NCBI GenBank assembly: GCA_001067655.1
Contig: JUNU01000219.1
Span: 1-18,813, forward strand
Direction: 5' to 3'
DNA length: 18,813 bases
Origin: Neisseria lactamica
GTDB taxonomy: Bacteria; Pseudomonadota; Gammaproteobacteria; Burkholderiales; Neisseriaceae
The notes below the pieces were generated by a model that did no database searches, was not told where the DNA came from, and saw only the letters and a program-made list of their open reading frames with translations. The position numbers and the translations under genes are program-made. Position 1 is the first letter of the stretch. Every line of letters starts with the position of its first letter. Below are positions 5,706 to 13,371 of this stretch, piece after piece.

Positions 5706-7538
5706 TTATTGCACGACATCGCAAGATTTCGCTTTTTCGTGTTTAGGCGCATTGACGAAATCTTTGCAGTCCGCCAGCAGCTTGGGTAAAAGCGGTTGGA
5801 ACACAGGATGGCTGCGCAGTTTGCCCGCGTAAAACGACATCATGTACGGATAGTAATACTGCATCGCCTGCATCCATTTCGCGCCCTCTTCCTTCTTGCC
5901 TTGCCGGTAGAGATACAGAGCCACCTGATAAGCGTTGGAATACGGACGGTAAGACAAGGAATCGATTGCCGCCTTCTCCGCCCAAGGTTTGACCTGCATA
6001 TCGGTCGGCTCGGCGCGGCGGGTCAGGCTGAGGTCGGCATAATAAGCCAACATCGGGCTGGTTTCCGAAATATGGCGCAAACCGTTAATCTTGCGGCCGA
6101 CCATCTCCGTACTTTCATTTTTCGGAATCCGGCTGTAATCGACCAAATCCGTATAAGTCCAACCCATGTGCAGCAGCCCGCCGATAATCAGCAGCGTGGT
6201 AAGCCCGCCCGCCCAATTTCGGCCGCGCGCCCAAGCGAGGTCGTCTGAAACGTCTTCATAACGTGCCGGCGCAAGCGCGAACATCAACACAAACGGCGTC
6301 AGGAAATAGATATACCACAATGGATACTCCAGCATACTGTGGCACATACTGACGGCAACCATAGACAACAGCAGCAGCGAAGCCGGATGGTAAGGACGCA
6401 CCAGCATCCGCCACAGCCCCGCAAGCATCGTCAGGGCAACCAATACCGTACCGACCAACCCGACTTCAGAAAGCAGTTGTAAAACAATATTGTGCGAATG
6501 GGTAAACAACACACCGAGGATATTGTTCGGGAAATACTGCTGCTCCGCATTAATCCAGAAAGTCTGTTGGGCAAAGCTGTTCCAGCCGTGTCCGAACCAA
6601 GGCGCGGACAAAAAGGCAGTCCAGGCCTTACGCCATTCAATCTGACGCATCGAGCCTTCAAAACCGCTGTTTCCGGCGCGTTCGACCGCCGTTTCATATT
6701 GACCGTTGCCCAGCAGTTCCAAAATCGAACCCATCGCAAATTGAAATACCGCCACCAGTGCGACCGTCAGGAAAAATATCCGCACCAGCCTCGCAGAATC
6801 CCGTCCCGCACGCCAACGCCACACGGGCAAAATCAACGCCACGCCGGCCACATAGCCCAGAATCGTGCGCGAGTTGACCAAGCCCAAGACAGCTGTCATC
6901 AGGAAGACCAACAAAAATCCCAGCCAGCCCGGCATTTTGCGGGTTGACCACAAATAAGCCGCCGACAACACACCCCACATCAAATAATGCCCGAGGTGAT
7001 TGCGTTGTCCAAGCTGACCGCTGACCTCTTTTCCGCTATACACAATCATATTGCGCAGGAAACCAAGATCATACCAGCCCTTAAACTGTATAAACGCAAT
7101 CGCAGCCTGCAGCAACGTACCAAACAGCAGCGACCACGCAAACACCGTCACAATGCGTTCCTGCCCGTAAGCCGCCACCCAACCGCGGCAAGCCCATACA
7201 GCCAAAGCCAGAATGACAAACGTCCACATCACCATATCGTTCATGCCGACGTAAATCAAATCCATCATCCGCGCCTGCAACCACCAAAATGCCGCCAAAA
7301 CCAGCAAACCGACAGCCGCCTTAGGCAGGCGTACACTCAACAAACCCTTATACGCCGTGACTAACACCAGCATCAGCGCGCCCAAAAGCGAAGCCGCTTC
7401 CAGATAAAAACTCGACAACGGACCCACACGGTAGAAAGACAAAAACGGCGCGGCGCATATCCACAAGAAACAGCACCACAACGGCAGCAAACGCTTGTCC
7501 CATTCGCTCTTAAGGTCGTCTGAAAAACGCATAAACAT
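5706..7538 (-). CDS. pglL: Protein O-oligosaccharyltransferase PglL
   Basis: Integral inner-membrane enzyme of the Wzy_C/O-antigen ligase group. PglL transfers lipid-linked glycans onto serines of pilin and many periplasmic proteins (general O-glycosylation). The 610-residue product is close to meningococcal PglL (about 604) with long matching stretches, including GMNDMVMW, GQRNHLGHYLMWG, LVNSRTILGY, FGHGWNSFAQQTF, FTHSHN and CHSMLEYPLWY. The essential histidine of the family is in FTHSHN; with the chosen start it is residue 349. The N-terminal two thirds hold about a dozen membrane helices. The C-terminal 150 residues are a soluble periplasmic region with helical-repeat character. The frame is open to 7625, but the ATG at 7538 overlaps the DUF2069 stop as TAATG, has a G-rich Shine-Dalgarno (GGCGGGGA) and gives the expected length. 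An ATG two codons in (7532) is possible. Uptake sequences lie inside it at 6238-6249 and 7513-7524. Confidence 0.93.
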   Translation of the reverse strand: MFMRFSDDLKSEWDKRLLPLWCCFLWICAAPFLSFYRVGPLSSFYLEAASLLGALMLVLVTAYKGLLSVRLPKAAVGLLVLAAFWWLQARMMDLIYVGMNDMVMWTFVILALAVWACRGWVAAYGQERIVTVFAWSLLFGTLLQAAIAFIQFKGWYDLGFLRNMIVYSGKEVSGQLGQRNHLGHYLMWGVLSAAYLWSTRKMPGWLGFLLVFLMTAVLGLVNSRTILGYVAGVALILPVWRWRAGRDSARLVRIFFLTVALVAVFQFAMGSILELLGNGQYETAVERAGNSGFEGSMRQIEWRKAWTAFLSAPWFGHGWNSFAQQTFWINAEQQYFPNNILGVLFTHSHNIVLQLLSEVGLVGTVLVALTMLAGLWRMLVRPYHPASLLLLSMVAVSMCHSMLEYPLWYIYFLTPFVLMFALAPARYEDVSDDLAWARGRNWAGGLTTLLIIGGLLHMGWTYTDLVDYSRIPKNESTEMVGRKINGLRHISETSPMLAYYADLSLTRRAEPTDMQVKPWAEKAAIDSLSYRPYSNAYQVALYLYRQGKKEEGAKWMQAMQYYYPYMMSFYAGKLRSHPVFQPLLPKLLADCKDFVNAPKHEKAKSCDVVQ

Positions 7539-7900
7539 TATTTCCCCGCCTTTCTCTGCTGTTTCACAAAAGCCAGACATGCAACAAAAAACACCACACA
7601 CGCCGTCAACGATAAAGCGGCACACACCACCTCGGCAGTATCCGAATTAAACAAACGCATTACCGCCTCGGCAAAATAAATCAAAATCAACATAGAACTA
7701 TACTGGTAAGTATAAACTTTACCCTTCAAAATACCCGACAACGGCAGACACAAAGGCAAAGCCTTCAGCGCCAGCCACGAACCGCCACTGCGCAAAGGCG
7801 CAATCCACAATTCCCACGATACAGAAAGGAAAATCAAGAAAATCAAGCTGCCGCAAGCAACCAGATAAGGCAAAGAAGATTTATGAGAAGAAGTATTCAC
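7538..7900 (-). CDS. DUF2069 inner-membrane protein, 120 residues
   Basis: Four hydrophobic segments (about 10-28, 43-57, 66-84 and 88-110) and a basic C-terminus, matching the small DUF2069 family of unknown function. The start is GTG at 7900; no ATG fits upstream, and a TATAAT promoter lies about 45 bases ahead. The stop codon shares one base with the pglL start (TAATG), so pglL is probably translationally coupled to this gene. The pairing suggests, but does not show, a link with glycosylation or membrane assembly. Confidence 0.8.
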   Translation of the reverse strand: MNTSSHKSSLPYLVACGSLIFLIFLSVSWELWIAPLRSGGSWLALKALPLCLPLSGILKGKVYTYQYSSMLILIYFAEAVMRLFNSDTAEVVCAALSLTACVVFFVACLAFVKQQRKAGK

Positions 7901-7942
7901 GGATAAAGTTCAACAGGCATCGCGCCGAGTGTAAAATGCAGG

Positions 7943-7948
7943 ATTATA
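7943..7948 (-). promoter_or_regulatory. -10 element TATAAT for the DUF2069-pglL operon
   Basis: A perfect TATAAT on the minus strand, 43 bases upstream of the GTG start. The -35 region is poor. The start would be near 7936. A lone uptake sequence (7983-7994) lies upstream. Confidence 0.5.
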
Positions 7949-7982
7949 CCGAAAACCGAAACAGCCGTTGCAGCCCGACTGT

Positions 7983-7994
7983 TTCAGACGACCC
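7983..7994 (-). repeat. Single DNA uptake sequence
   Basis: TTCAGACGACCC on the plus strand, 11 of 12 bases of consensus, alone in the divergent intergenic region between the DUF2069 gene and nlpD. Confidence 0.8.
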
Positions 7995-8116
7995 AAGGAC
8001 ACCGTCCCAATCCGTCGTATTGTTTTTCAAACTGTCCGACGAATCAAAAACATACCCTATCAGGTTGAACCTTCGAGCCTGCCCATAATCCTATTGATTT
8101 ATCCATTTAGTTCCCT

Positions 8117-8818
8117 ATGAAAACAAACCGTACCCTATCTTTCAAAACCGCACTTCTCCGTCTGACCGCATTAGGCGTAGCATTCACGCTTGCCGCCTGT
8201 GCCGGCGGCGGCTCGCCCACCGGTGCCGTACCCGACGGTTACTACCGCGTCAAACCGGGCGACACCCTCAGCCAAATCGCCAAACGCTACGGACAAAACG
8301 TCAACACATTGGCATCCTGGAACAATCTGAACAACGCCTCACAAATCGAAGTCGGACAAGTCTTGCGCGTCCGCAAAAACGCCACCAACCGCCCCCGCTC
8401 CGGCAGCACCGACATCAGCAACGCCAGAACCGTCGCCCCCGTCAACCGCCTGACCCTGCAATGGCCGGTCGACAACGGCAAAAATTCCATCATCCGCGGC
8501 TACGACAATGCGACCAACAAAGGCATCGATATCGGCGGCACACTCGGACAAAGCGTCAAATCCGCAGCAGCCGGAACCGTCATCTACGTCGGCGAAGAAG
8601 TGCGCGGCTACGGCAAACTGATTCTCATCAGCCACAACGACTTCTCCATCACCGCCTACGCACACAACGACACCATTCTGGTTCAAAAAGACCAAAAAGT
8701 CGCAGCAGGCCAGCCGATTGCCACCATGGGCAATACCGACACAGACGGCGTCAAACTGCATTTCGAAGTCCGCCTGAACGGCAAAGCCGTCGACCCGATG
8801 CAGTACCTGCCCAACTGA
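8117..8818 (+). CDS. nlpD: NlpD-type lipoprotein, activator of cell-wall amidase
   Basis: 233 residues: signal peptide with lipobox LAAC (Cys28), LysM peptidoglycan-binding domain (about 42-86, YYRVKPGDTLSQIAKRYG), a short Arg/Ser linker, and a LytM/M23 domain (about 112-233). The M23 catalytic set is broken. The first histidine of HxxxD is Asn134 (NKGID) and the first histidine of HxH is Lys213 (KLH). Asp138 and His215 remain. The same substitution at the first site, and the runs GYDNATNKGIDI-like, YAHNDT and LHFEVR, are those of NlpD, which does not cut peptidoglycan but activates an AmiC-type amidase for daughter-cell separation. It is shorter than E. coli NlpD (about 380) because the linker is short. 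The start has no clear Shine-Dalgarno. It is monocistronic with a strong terminator at 8893-8928. Confidence 0.88.
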   Translation: MKTNRTLSFKTALLRLTALGVAFTLAACAGGGSPTGAVPDGYYRVKPGDTLSQIAKRYGQNVNTLASWNNLNNASQIEVGQVLRVRKNATNRPRSGSTDISNARTVAPVNRLTLQWPVDNGKNSIIRGYDNATNKGIDIGGTLGQSVKSAAAGTVIYVGEEVRGYGKLILISHNDFSITAYAHNDTILVQKDQKVAAGQPIATMGNTDTDGVKLHFEVRLNGKAVDPMQYLPN

Positions 8819-8875
8819 TTTACATCTTAATAGAACCCAAACCAAGCCGCAGCCCGATTCCGACAAACGGATTGC

Positions 8876-8887
8876 AGGTCGTCTGAA
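8876..8887 (+). repeat. Single DNA uptake sequence
   Basis: Perfect AGGTCGTCTGAA, placed just before the nlpD terminator stem. Unlike most sites here it has no facing partner. Confidence 0.9.
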
Positions 8888-8892
8888 ATGCG

Positions 8893-8928
8893 AAAACGCT
8901 TCTGTTTTAAGAGACAGAAGCGTTTTTT
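8893..8928 (+). terminator. Rho-independent terminator of nlpD
   Basis: Arms 8893-8905 and 8914-8926 (13 bp, AAAACGCTTCTGT with its complement) with an 8-base loop, running into a T tract that ends at 8928. It marks the left border of the accessory region. Confidence 0.9.
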
Positions 8929-8929
8929 A

Positions 8930-9270
8930 CAATTTGGCATTCTCGAGGAGATGCTGATGCACCTGATGGCTACGCCTTGCCCAATCCCCCTTAATAACCT
9001 TTACAGGAAAGATATCCTCAAAACTCAAAACATAGATCAAGTTAAAAACAACATTATCAAAAGGGGTCGTCTGAAACTCTCTATTCAGACGACCCAATTC
9101 TATTTATCCCCCCCTCAAACAACCATCCATAACGCATTTCCACCATTCATCATCGTTCATTTGTCCTACCTGCCTTTTTGATTTATGTTCAACTGGAAAA
9201 GTACACGAATTCGATGCCCGACACGGTAATCTACCTGCCAAATAAACAACAACCATATAAAAGAGACAAT
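8930..9270. other. Gene-poor start of the accessory region
   Basis: About 340 bases between the nlpD terminator and the DUF3396 start. I see no convincing gene. An open frame at 8888-9181 begins inside the nlpD terminator and runs through an uptake-sequence hairpin, so it is not believed. A short coding-like scrap without a start ends in a double stop (TAATAA) at 8992-8997. A facing pair of uptake sequences lies at 9064-9095. Base composition is lower in G+C than the core genes to the left. Confidence 0.5.
9064..9095. terminator. Paired uptake-sequence hairpin
   Basis: GGGTCGTCTGAA (9064-9075) and TTCAGACGACCC (9084-9095) form a 12-bp stem with an 8-base loop. Both copies carry the same G/C change at the outer position. 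It may be the remaining terminator of a gene now lost, since no gene ends just upstream. Confidence 0.6.
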
Positions 9271-10515
9271 ATGACAACCGACCTATATGAGTCCCTGCAA
9301 CGGGAAGCCGATGAAATCCTGATGTATGACGAAGACTACAATATCAATGCCCGTCTGGGACTGACCATATTGATTTACTACACGGGCGGCGGTTCGGTAG
9401 CGGGACAACGCAAGACGCTGGAAGCTGCCGAACGCTTTTATTCAAAGTATCATGGGTATTTGAAAATGCATTTTTGGACAGACATGCGCCGTTTTGCACG
9501 GCTCAATCCGACCGCATTTCAAAACAAAATAGACCGTACCATTAAAAATGCCGAATCAGGTCGCAGATTTTCATGTGTACTGACTTCGGATACGGAATAT
9601 GGTCAAAGGGCACCGGAATATCAATTCAAAACTCTATGCTCCCATCCCATAGATGAAAATGGATTGTCTTGCCTTCAAATTACCCTACCTTTGTCCTTTT
9701 TATCGATCACTGCCCAACAGCAGGAATTCGAAGATTGGGTGGAATATGTTTGCAAACAGTTTGATATTTTCCACGGCTATGCCGGACTGACCATTGCCCT
9801 CCCTGATTCCTACTATAAATACCAATTTTATGAATACGCTGTGACCAAACGTTATTGGGGAGTAACACCTGATTCAGATTCACCCATAACCCTCCTTTGG
9901 TACGAAGGTATAAAATCTATCAGCTGGTACACACTTGTCGGCAAGACGTTCCAGAATAAACTGAACAGCATGGAAATCCAAAACGTTTTAAACCATTATC
10001 CGGACATTACGCTGAAGACTTATAACGGCACCATGGTATTCAAAGCAGGGAAGTTTCCCGACTTGGGAGATAAAACCAAACCGTTGCCCGTTAATTACCT
10101 GGTGGTGAACAACCTGATGCGGCCGATACTGACGCAAAAGCTGAACGACTCACTACATACTGCTTTCGGCAACGGCAAAAACCGCTACTCAGCTTCCCAA
10201 GGCTATTACTGGCTGCATCGTTGGGATAATGCCAATTTTGAAAACGGGATTTTTGATCCTAAAGGGACGAAGCAGGAACTGATGCCTGTGTACCGTGAGA
10301 GACCTTTGGAAGCACCTTATGCCGGGCTGTGGATACCCGACAATCTGGAGAATGCAATCGAACGGCATTTCGAAAAGGGAGAAGTCTTTCCTGATGATGG
10401 TGAATACCTTCAGCACCTACAAAATGGTACGACCGTAATTTGGAAAACCGATGCGGTCTGGCGGCTACTCAAACGGGACGATGGCGGCAGTGTGCTGCAG
10501 GCTTCAGAGTTTTAA
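9271..10515 (+). CDS. DUF3396 protein, type VI secretion immunity-like
   Basis: 414 residues from the ATG at 9271. No signal peptide or membrane segment. The N-terminal half resembles the DUF3396 family, which includes immunity proteins of type VI effectors: a strand-rich start with RLGLTILIYY (about residues 29-38), the helix ending in AAERFYSKYHGYL, and FHGYAGLTIALP, with conserved aromatic residues. No catalytic motif is apparent. An AAAGAG sits about eight bases ahead of this ATG. The frame is open to 9178 (31 more residues), with another ATG at 9214, so a longer product is possible. The gene stands alone, with no toxin before it, and G+C is lower than in core genes. The family call is from pattern memory; the immunity role is inference. 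Confidence 0.7.
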   Translation: MTTDLYESLQREADEILMYDEDYNINARLGLTILIYYTGGGSVAGQRKTLEAAERFYSKYHGYLKMHFWTDMRRFARLNPTAFQNKIDRTIKNAESGRRFSCVLTSDTEYGQRAPEYQFKTLCSHPIDENGLSCLQITLPLSFLSITAQQQEFEDWVEYVCKQFDIFHGYAGLTIALPDSYYKYQFYEYAVTKRYWGVTPDSDSPITLLWYEGIKSISWYTLVGKTFQNKLNSMEIQNVLNHYPDITLKTYNGTMVFKAGKFPDLGDKTKPLPVNYLVVNNLMRPILTQKLNDSLHTAFGNGKNRYSASQGYYWLHRWDNANFENGIFDPKGTKQELMPVYRERPLEAPYAGLWIPDNLENAIERHFEKGEVFPDDGEYLQHLQNGTTVIWKTDAVWRLLKRDDGGSVLQASEF

Positions 10516-10540
10516 TGATCCGATATTGCTGCGCCGACGT

Positions 10541-10552
10541 TTCAGACGACCC
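10541..10552 (-). repeat. Single DNA uptake sequence
   Basis: TTCAGACGACCC on the plus strand (11 of 12 bases), between the DUF3396 gene and the next gene. It has no facing partner, so it does not form a terminator by itself. Confidence 0.8.
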
Positions 10553-10599
10553 CCGACTCTGCCCAAACACAGCAATTACTTCTAGAAAGGACACATACA

Positions 10600-11001
10600 A
10601 TGTTTGATTTAACGTGCGACTTAGACGATGACGATATCGATCACGAAGCCGAAAAGCAGTGGATTTTTAAAACTTTACACGGGCTTGAAAAAGAAGAGGA
10701 AATTAAATCTTTACTGAACGATTTTTCAAAATTTTCATCGTTGTATGACGAAGCCGTTGCAGCAGGATTGAAAAAAAGTGCAGTCAACGACTACATCATT
10801 ATTTCCGCCTCAGCACCAGAGGAGGTAATCAGTGCGCTCAAAGAATATTTGGGAAAAACCATCTATGACGCATGGGGCAGAACCGTGTCAAAAAGCCAAA
10901 TGCTGCGTGATTTCGTCAGTGAATATAAATGGGCGCATTTAGATATGGAAACATTCGACGCCATGAATCGGGAGAATTTTTTTAATAATATTGAACTCTA
11001 G
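10600..11001 (+). CDS. Hypothetical protein, 133 residues, possible immunity protein
   Basis: Not recognised. A small, acidic, soluble protein: the first 15 residues hold seven Asp, and the rest alternates helices with a strand-like DYIIISAS (about 65-72). No signal peptide. A strong Shine-Dalgarno (AGAAAGGA) lies ten bases before the ATG, so it is probably expressed. It sits between two immunity-like genes on the same strand, 84 bases after one and 72 before the next. Size, charge and position fit an immunity protein, which is inference. The TAG stop is followed in the same frame by 23 sense codons before a TAA (see the tail at 11002-11073). Confidence 0.65.
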   Translation: MFDLTCDLDDDDIDHEAEKQWIFKTLHGLEKEEEIKSLLNDFSKFSSLYDEAVAAGLKKSAVNDYIIISASAPEEVISALKEYLGKTIYDAWGRTVSKSQMLRDFVSEYKWAHLDMETFDAMNRENFFNNIEL

Positions 11002-11073
11002 CAGTATTCGATAGGCGGACAGGAAATTGCAGCGAATCCCAAATACGCCCAAAGAATGAATCTAGGAAACTAA
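11002..11073 (+). pseudogene. Coding-like tail without a start, in frame with the preceding gene
   Basis: Directly after the TAG at 10999-11001 the same frame continues for 23 codons, ending in a TAA at 11071-11073, immediately before the next gene's ATG. It reads QYSIGGQEIAANPKY and on to LGN, with balanced amino acid content unlike random sequence. It could be the remaining C-terminus of a lost protein (for example a toxin that preceded the immunity gene), a readthrough extension, or chance. The next gene's Shine-Dalgarno lies inside it. Confidence 0.3.
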
Positions 11074-11997
11074 ATGAAAAAAATCGATTTTACTATGCAT
11101 TTTTCTGCTGTGCAGCAGTCCCTCGATCGAGTATTCAAGGATATGCTGGCCTTTCAAAAAGAACACCTCCAGGAATTATTTGTATGCAACGATACGGTCA
11201 CCGTAAAACTGCTGACAGAACGTAGAAATATCAAAAACGACATGGTCAATTTGAAAGGCAAAAGCTATCCGGTGATCAAGACCAGTAAAAACTACAATCA
11301 CAACTATAAAGACAAATACGTCGAGTTTCCTCTACCTCTTGCCGATCTTGCACTGATGAAGGATTTTGCAATGACTTCGGAAGAAGTACAGCATGAGCCC
11401 GAAATGTTCGACCTGGACTGGCTGAATGTGCCCTATAAGGAATGGTATAAATATGAGGATGAACATCGTCCAATAGAAAAACGACACGGTTTGTTTAAAC
11501 TAGGTTTAGCCCCAAGTACCGATGGATCTTCTTCTGTTGCGTTTGGTCATTATTTTTTGATGAATGAATCCGACATTGATAAAGCCTTGATAAAAGAATG
11601 GATATTCTTTTATTTGGATAAATATCTGCCACATTGTCGGTTTCGAGGAGTAAACCGTTTTTATCCCTCGAGAGTCCGGCCATTTTCCCCCTACAAAAAA
11701 CGTATGGCTTTAGAATGGTTTACCTTTCTACCTGCCGAAATTCTGCCTGAGGAAGTACCCAGCGCAAATGAAGTTATCTATCTTCCGAATTGTGGCAGCA
11801 TCATTATCAGCACCGAGCAACCCTACGACTTTGAAAACCCTGAAATGCGCAAGGTGACTGCCGCCATCGAACAGGAGCTGCACCATTTAGGCTTGCTGCC
11901 TCTTGTGGATCATTTTGGCATTCCTCAAATTAGCGATTTACCCTTTATCAGTCGTGAGCAGCGTCTGATAAACATGAGTCGGGGAAACGGGATATAG
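11074..11997 (+). CDS. Imm52-like immunity protein
   Basis: 307 residues, soluble, no signal peptide. The C-terminal third follows the pattern I associate with Imm52: EWFTFLP (about 213-219), then EEVPSANEV, a strand pair ending in GSIIISTEQPYDFENPE (about 239-255), and a helix with EQELHHLGLLP. Imm52 proteins protect against Tox-REase-5 nuclease effectors of type VI systems (the TseT/TsiT type), so the predicted role is binding and blocking such a nuclease. The start has a good Shine-Dalgarno (AGGAAA) seven bases upstream. No nuclease gene is present in the window. The family call is by pattern only and could be wrong at family level. Confidence 0.65.
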   Translation: MKKIDFTMHFSAVQQSLDRVFKDMLAFQKEHLQELFVCNDTVTVKLLTERRNIKNDMVNLKGKSYPVIKTSKNYNHNYKDKYVEFPLPLADLALMKDFAMTSEEVQHEPEMFDLDWLNVPYKEWYKYEDEHRPIEKRHGLFKLGLAPSTDGSSSVAFGHYFLMNESDIDKALIKEWIFFYLDKYLPHCRFRGVNRFYPSRVRPFSPYKKRMALEWFTFLPAEILPEEVPSANEVIYLPNCGSIIISTEQPYDFENPEMRKVTAAIEQELHHLGLLPLVDHFGIPQISDLPFISREQRLINMSRGNGI

Positions 11998-12023
11998 GCA
12001 AAGAAAATAATACGTTTTAACTT

Positions 12024-12154
12024 TTCAGACGACTATATGGGATTGTAGTCGTATAAATTGTACAGACTTTCCCATACCCTTTTATAGTTGTAAGCTTCGT
12101 CAGTAACTGCACACCACCGTCGAGAGAGGCGATCCGCGATAGAAGTCGTCTGAA
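12024..12154. repeat. Two degenerate uptake sequences in an otherwise empty gap
   Basis: TTCAGACGACTA at 12024-12035 and AAGTCGTCTGAA at 12143-12154, each differing from the 12-mer at outer positions and lying 107 bases apart. They are too far apart for a normal terminator. The 230-base gap 11998-12227 has no gene I can support. Confidence 0.6.
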
Positions 12155-12227
12155 ACCTGTGGTCAAACAATCTTAAAAACATATTGAAAGCGTCTAAATT
12201 TTAGGATTCCATATAGGCTATAGCTTG

Positions 12228-12713
12228 CTAATACAACTTTCTCAGCAATTCCAAAAAATTATCCGCTACTATCCCCACGTCTTCATCAATAGAATCAATA
12301 TTATGATTAAAAAACCGAATTTTTCCGTCTAAAGATAAAATAATACTATCACCGGAAGGCGTATTCGCAATAGGTAGTCCATATTGTTGAAAGTCTGGAT
12401 ATATATCAATGATGGAGTTAAGCTTATAGTCAGATTTAAAAGACAAAAAATGGTCTATAACTATCTTATTACCTTTTATTCTAACTTTAGATGGAATTCC
12501 TCCATTGTGTTTAAGTAAAAATTGAATATAATCTTCATCAATTCGACAGCCTAAATTATCTTGTAATTGGGCAATATCATCAGGCTCGGGATTATTTGAA
12601 TAATACGCCTTAATTAAATTTTGTAAGGTCTTTTTGTCTGGCAAAATTCCATATTCTCTCATTTGCTGAACGTCAGTTTGACTCAAACCAAATTTTTTAA
12701 ATTTAATATTCAT
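12228..12713 (-). CDS. SMI1/KNR4 (SUKH) family protein, probable immunity protein
   Basis: 161 residues. The SMI1/KNR4 fold is recognised from the N-terminal helices, then LGCRIDEDYIQFLLKHNGG (about 55-73), where the family has an acidic-hydrophobic helix followed by NGG, and from later strands ending in a C-terminal helix (NFLELLRKLY). Many SUKH proteins neutralise nucleases or deaminases of contact-dependent or polymorphic toxin systems; the role here is inferred. It is the only accessory gene on the minus strand and is very AT-rich. The ATG at 12713 has AGGAG about ten bases upstream. A TTG two codons earlier (12719) would also be in frame but is too close to that site. An inverted repeat lies in its leader (12730-12745). 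Confidence 0.75.
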   Translation of the reverse strand: MNIKFKKFGLSQTDVQQMREYGILPDKKTLQNLIKAYYSNNPEPDDIAQLQDNLGCRIDEDYIQFLLKHNGGIPSKVRIKGNKIVIDHFLSFKSDYKLNSIIDIYPDFQQYGLPIANTPSGDSIILSLDGKIRFFNHNIDSIDEDVGIVADNFLELLRKLY

Positions 12714-12729
12714 CTTCAAATTACTCCTA

Positions 12730-12745
12730 TTGACTATTTAGTCAA
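12730..12745. promoter_or_regulatory. Perfect inverted repeat upstream of the SMI1/KNR4 gene
   Basis: TTGACTA and TAGTCAA (7 bp each) separated by TT, immediately beside the AGGAG ribosome site of the minus-strand gene. It could be an operator for a dimeric regulator, or an RNA hairpin near the ribosome site. In an AT-rich region a chance palindrome is possible. Confidence 0.35.
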
Positions 12746-12843
12746 ACCATTTAAATTTTATATTTTATTTCTTTATATTATTTCCAATGAAACAGGGATA
12801 ACATACAAGATATTTTACAGACAACTTAAAATAGCGATACTAT

Positions 12844-13260
12844 ATGTTTGATTTTTTCATTAAAAATCCAATCTCTATAGATGAAATTATAGAATTTCTT
12901 GCCTCAGCCTTAGGCTGTTCTTCAAATAAAATTCTAGCAACCACTTTTGAAAAACTTAATGATCCAAATTTTCCAAACAATGATTTGAATGAAATATGCT
13001 GCCTTTGTGTTTATTCTAAAATTGATGGCAATGCTTCTTGGCTTGTGAATTTATATCGGGTTGCAGCAACAGATGATGAAATTAGAGATAAAATTATAGC
13101 AGTATCTCAACTCAAACATATTGCCTGTTATATCCCTAATGATGACTTTAATGGATATTTATTGACTGGGGAATCGGAAAATCCAATTCAAGTTTATGAA
13201 GATGAAGACATAGAAGAAGAAAATACATATGTATTTAACCAATTAATTTCAAATTCCTGA
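12844..13260 (+). CDS. Hypothetical protein, 138 residues, AT-rich
   Basis: Not recognised. Soluble and acidic, with the run EDEDIEEENTY near the C-terminus (about 119-129), an N-terminal helix pair, and a central strand-helix-strand region around SWLVNLYRVA (about 64-73). No signal peptide or catalytic motif. There is no Shine-Dalgarno before the ATG, and the gene is much richer in A+T than the core genes, both signs of recent transfer. It is divergent from the SMI1/KNR4 gene. An immunity role is a guess from size, charge and company. Confidence 0.6.
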   Translation: MFDFFIKNPISIDEIIEFLASALGCSSNKILATTFEKLNDPNFPNNDLNEICCLCVYSKIDGNASWLVNLYRVAATDDEIRDKIIAVSQLKHIACYIPNDDFNGYLLTGESENPIQVYEDEDIEEENTYVFNQLISNS

Positions 13261-13307
13261 ATATGTAATAAATACAATCACCTTTCTGCTTCAAAATTCA
13301 ACATTCA

Positions 13308-13347
13308 AGGTCGGCTGAGAACCTGATTTTGGAATTTCCAGACGACC
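13308..13347. terminator. Degenerate paired uptake-sequence hairpin
   Basis: AGGTCGGCTGAG (13308-13319) faces TTCCAGACGACC (13336-13347). Each half has mismatches to the uptake sequence but the arms still partly pair. It lies 48 bases after the stop at 13260, where the core genes have intact pairs, so it looks like a decaying terminator. Confidence 0.5.
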
Positions 13348-13371
13348 ACATCATGAAAAGATACCTATATT

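Noticed and set aside
8888..9181. 97-residue open frame after nlpD
   Set aside because: It starts inside the terminator stem and crosses an uptake-sequence hairpin; composition is not protein-like.
12814..12843. TTTACA-18-TACTAT directly before the ATG at 12844
   Set aside because: A transcript from it would start after the ATG, so it cannot be that gene's promoter as placed.
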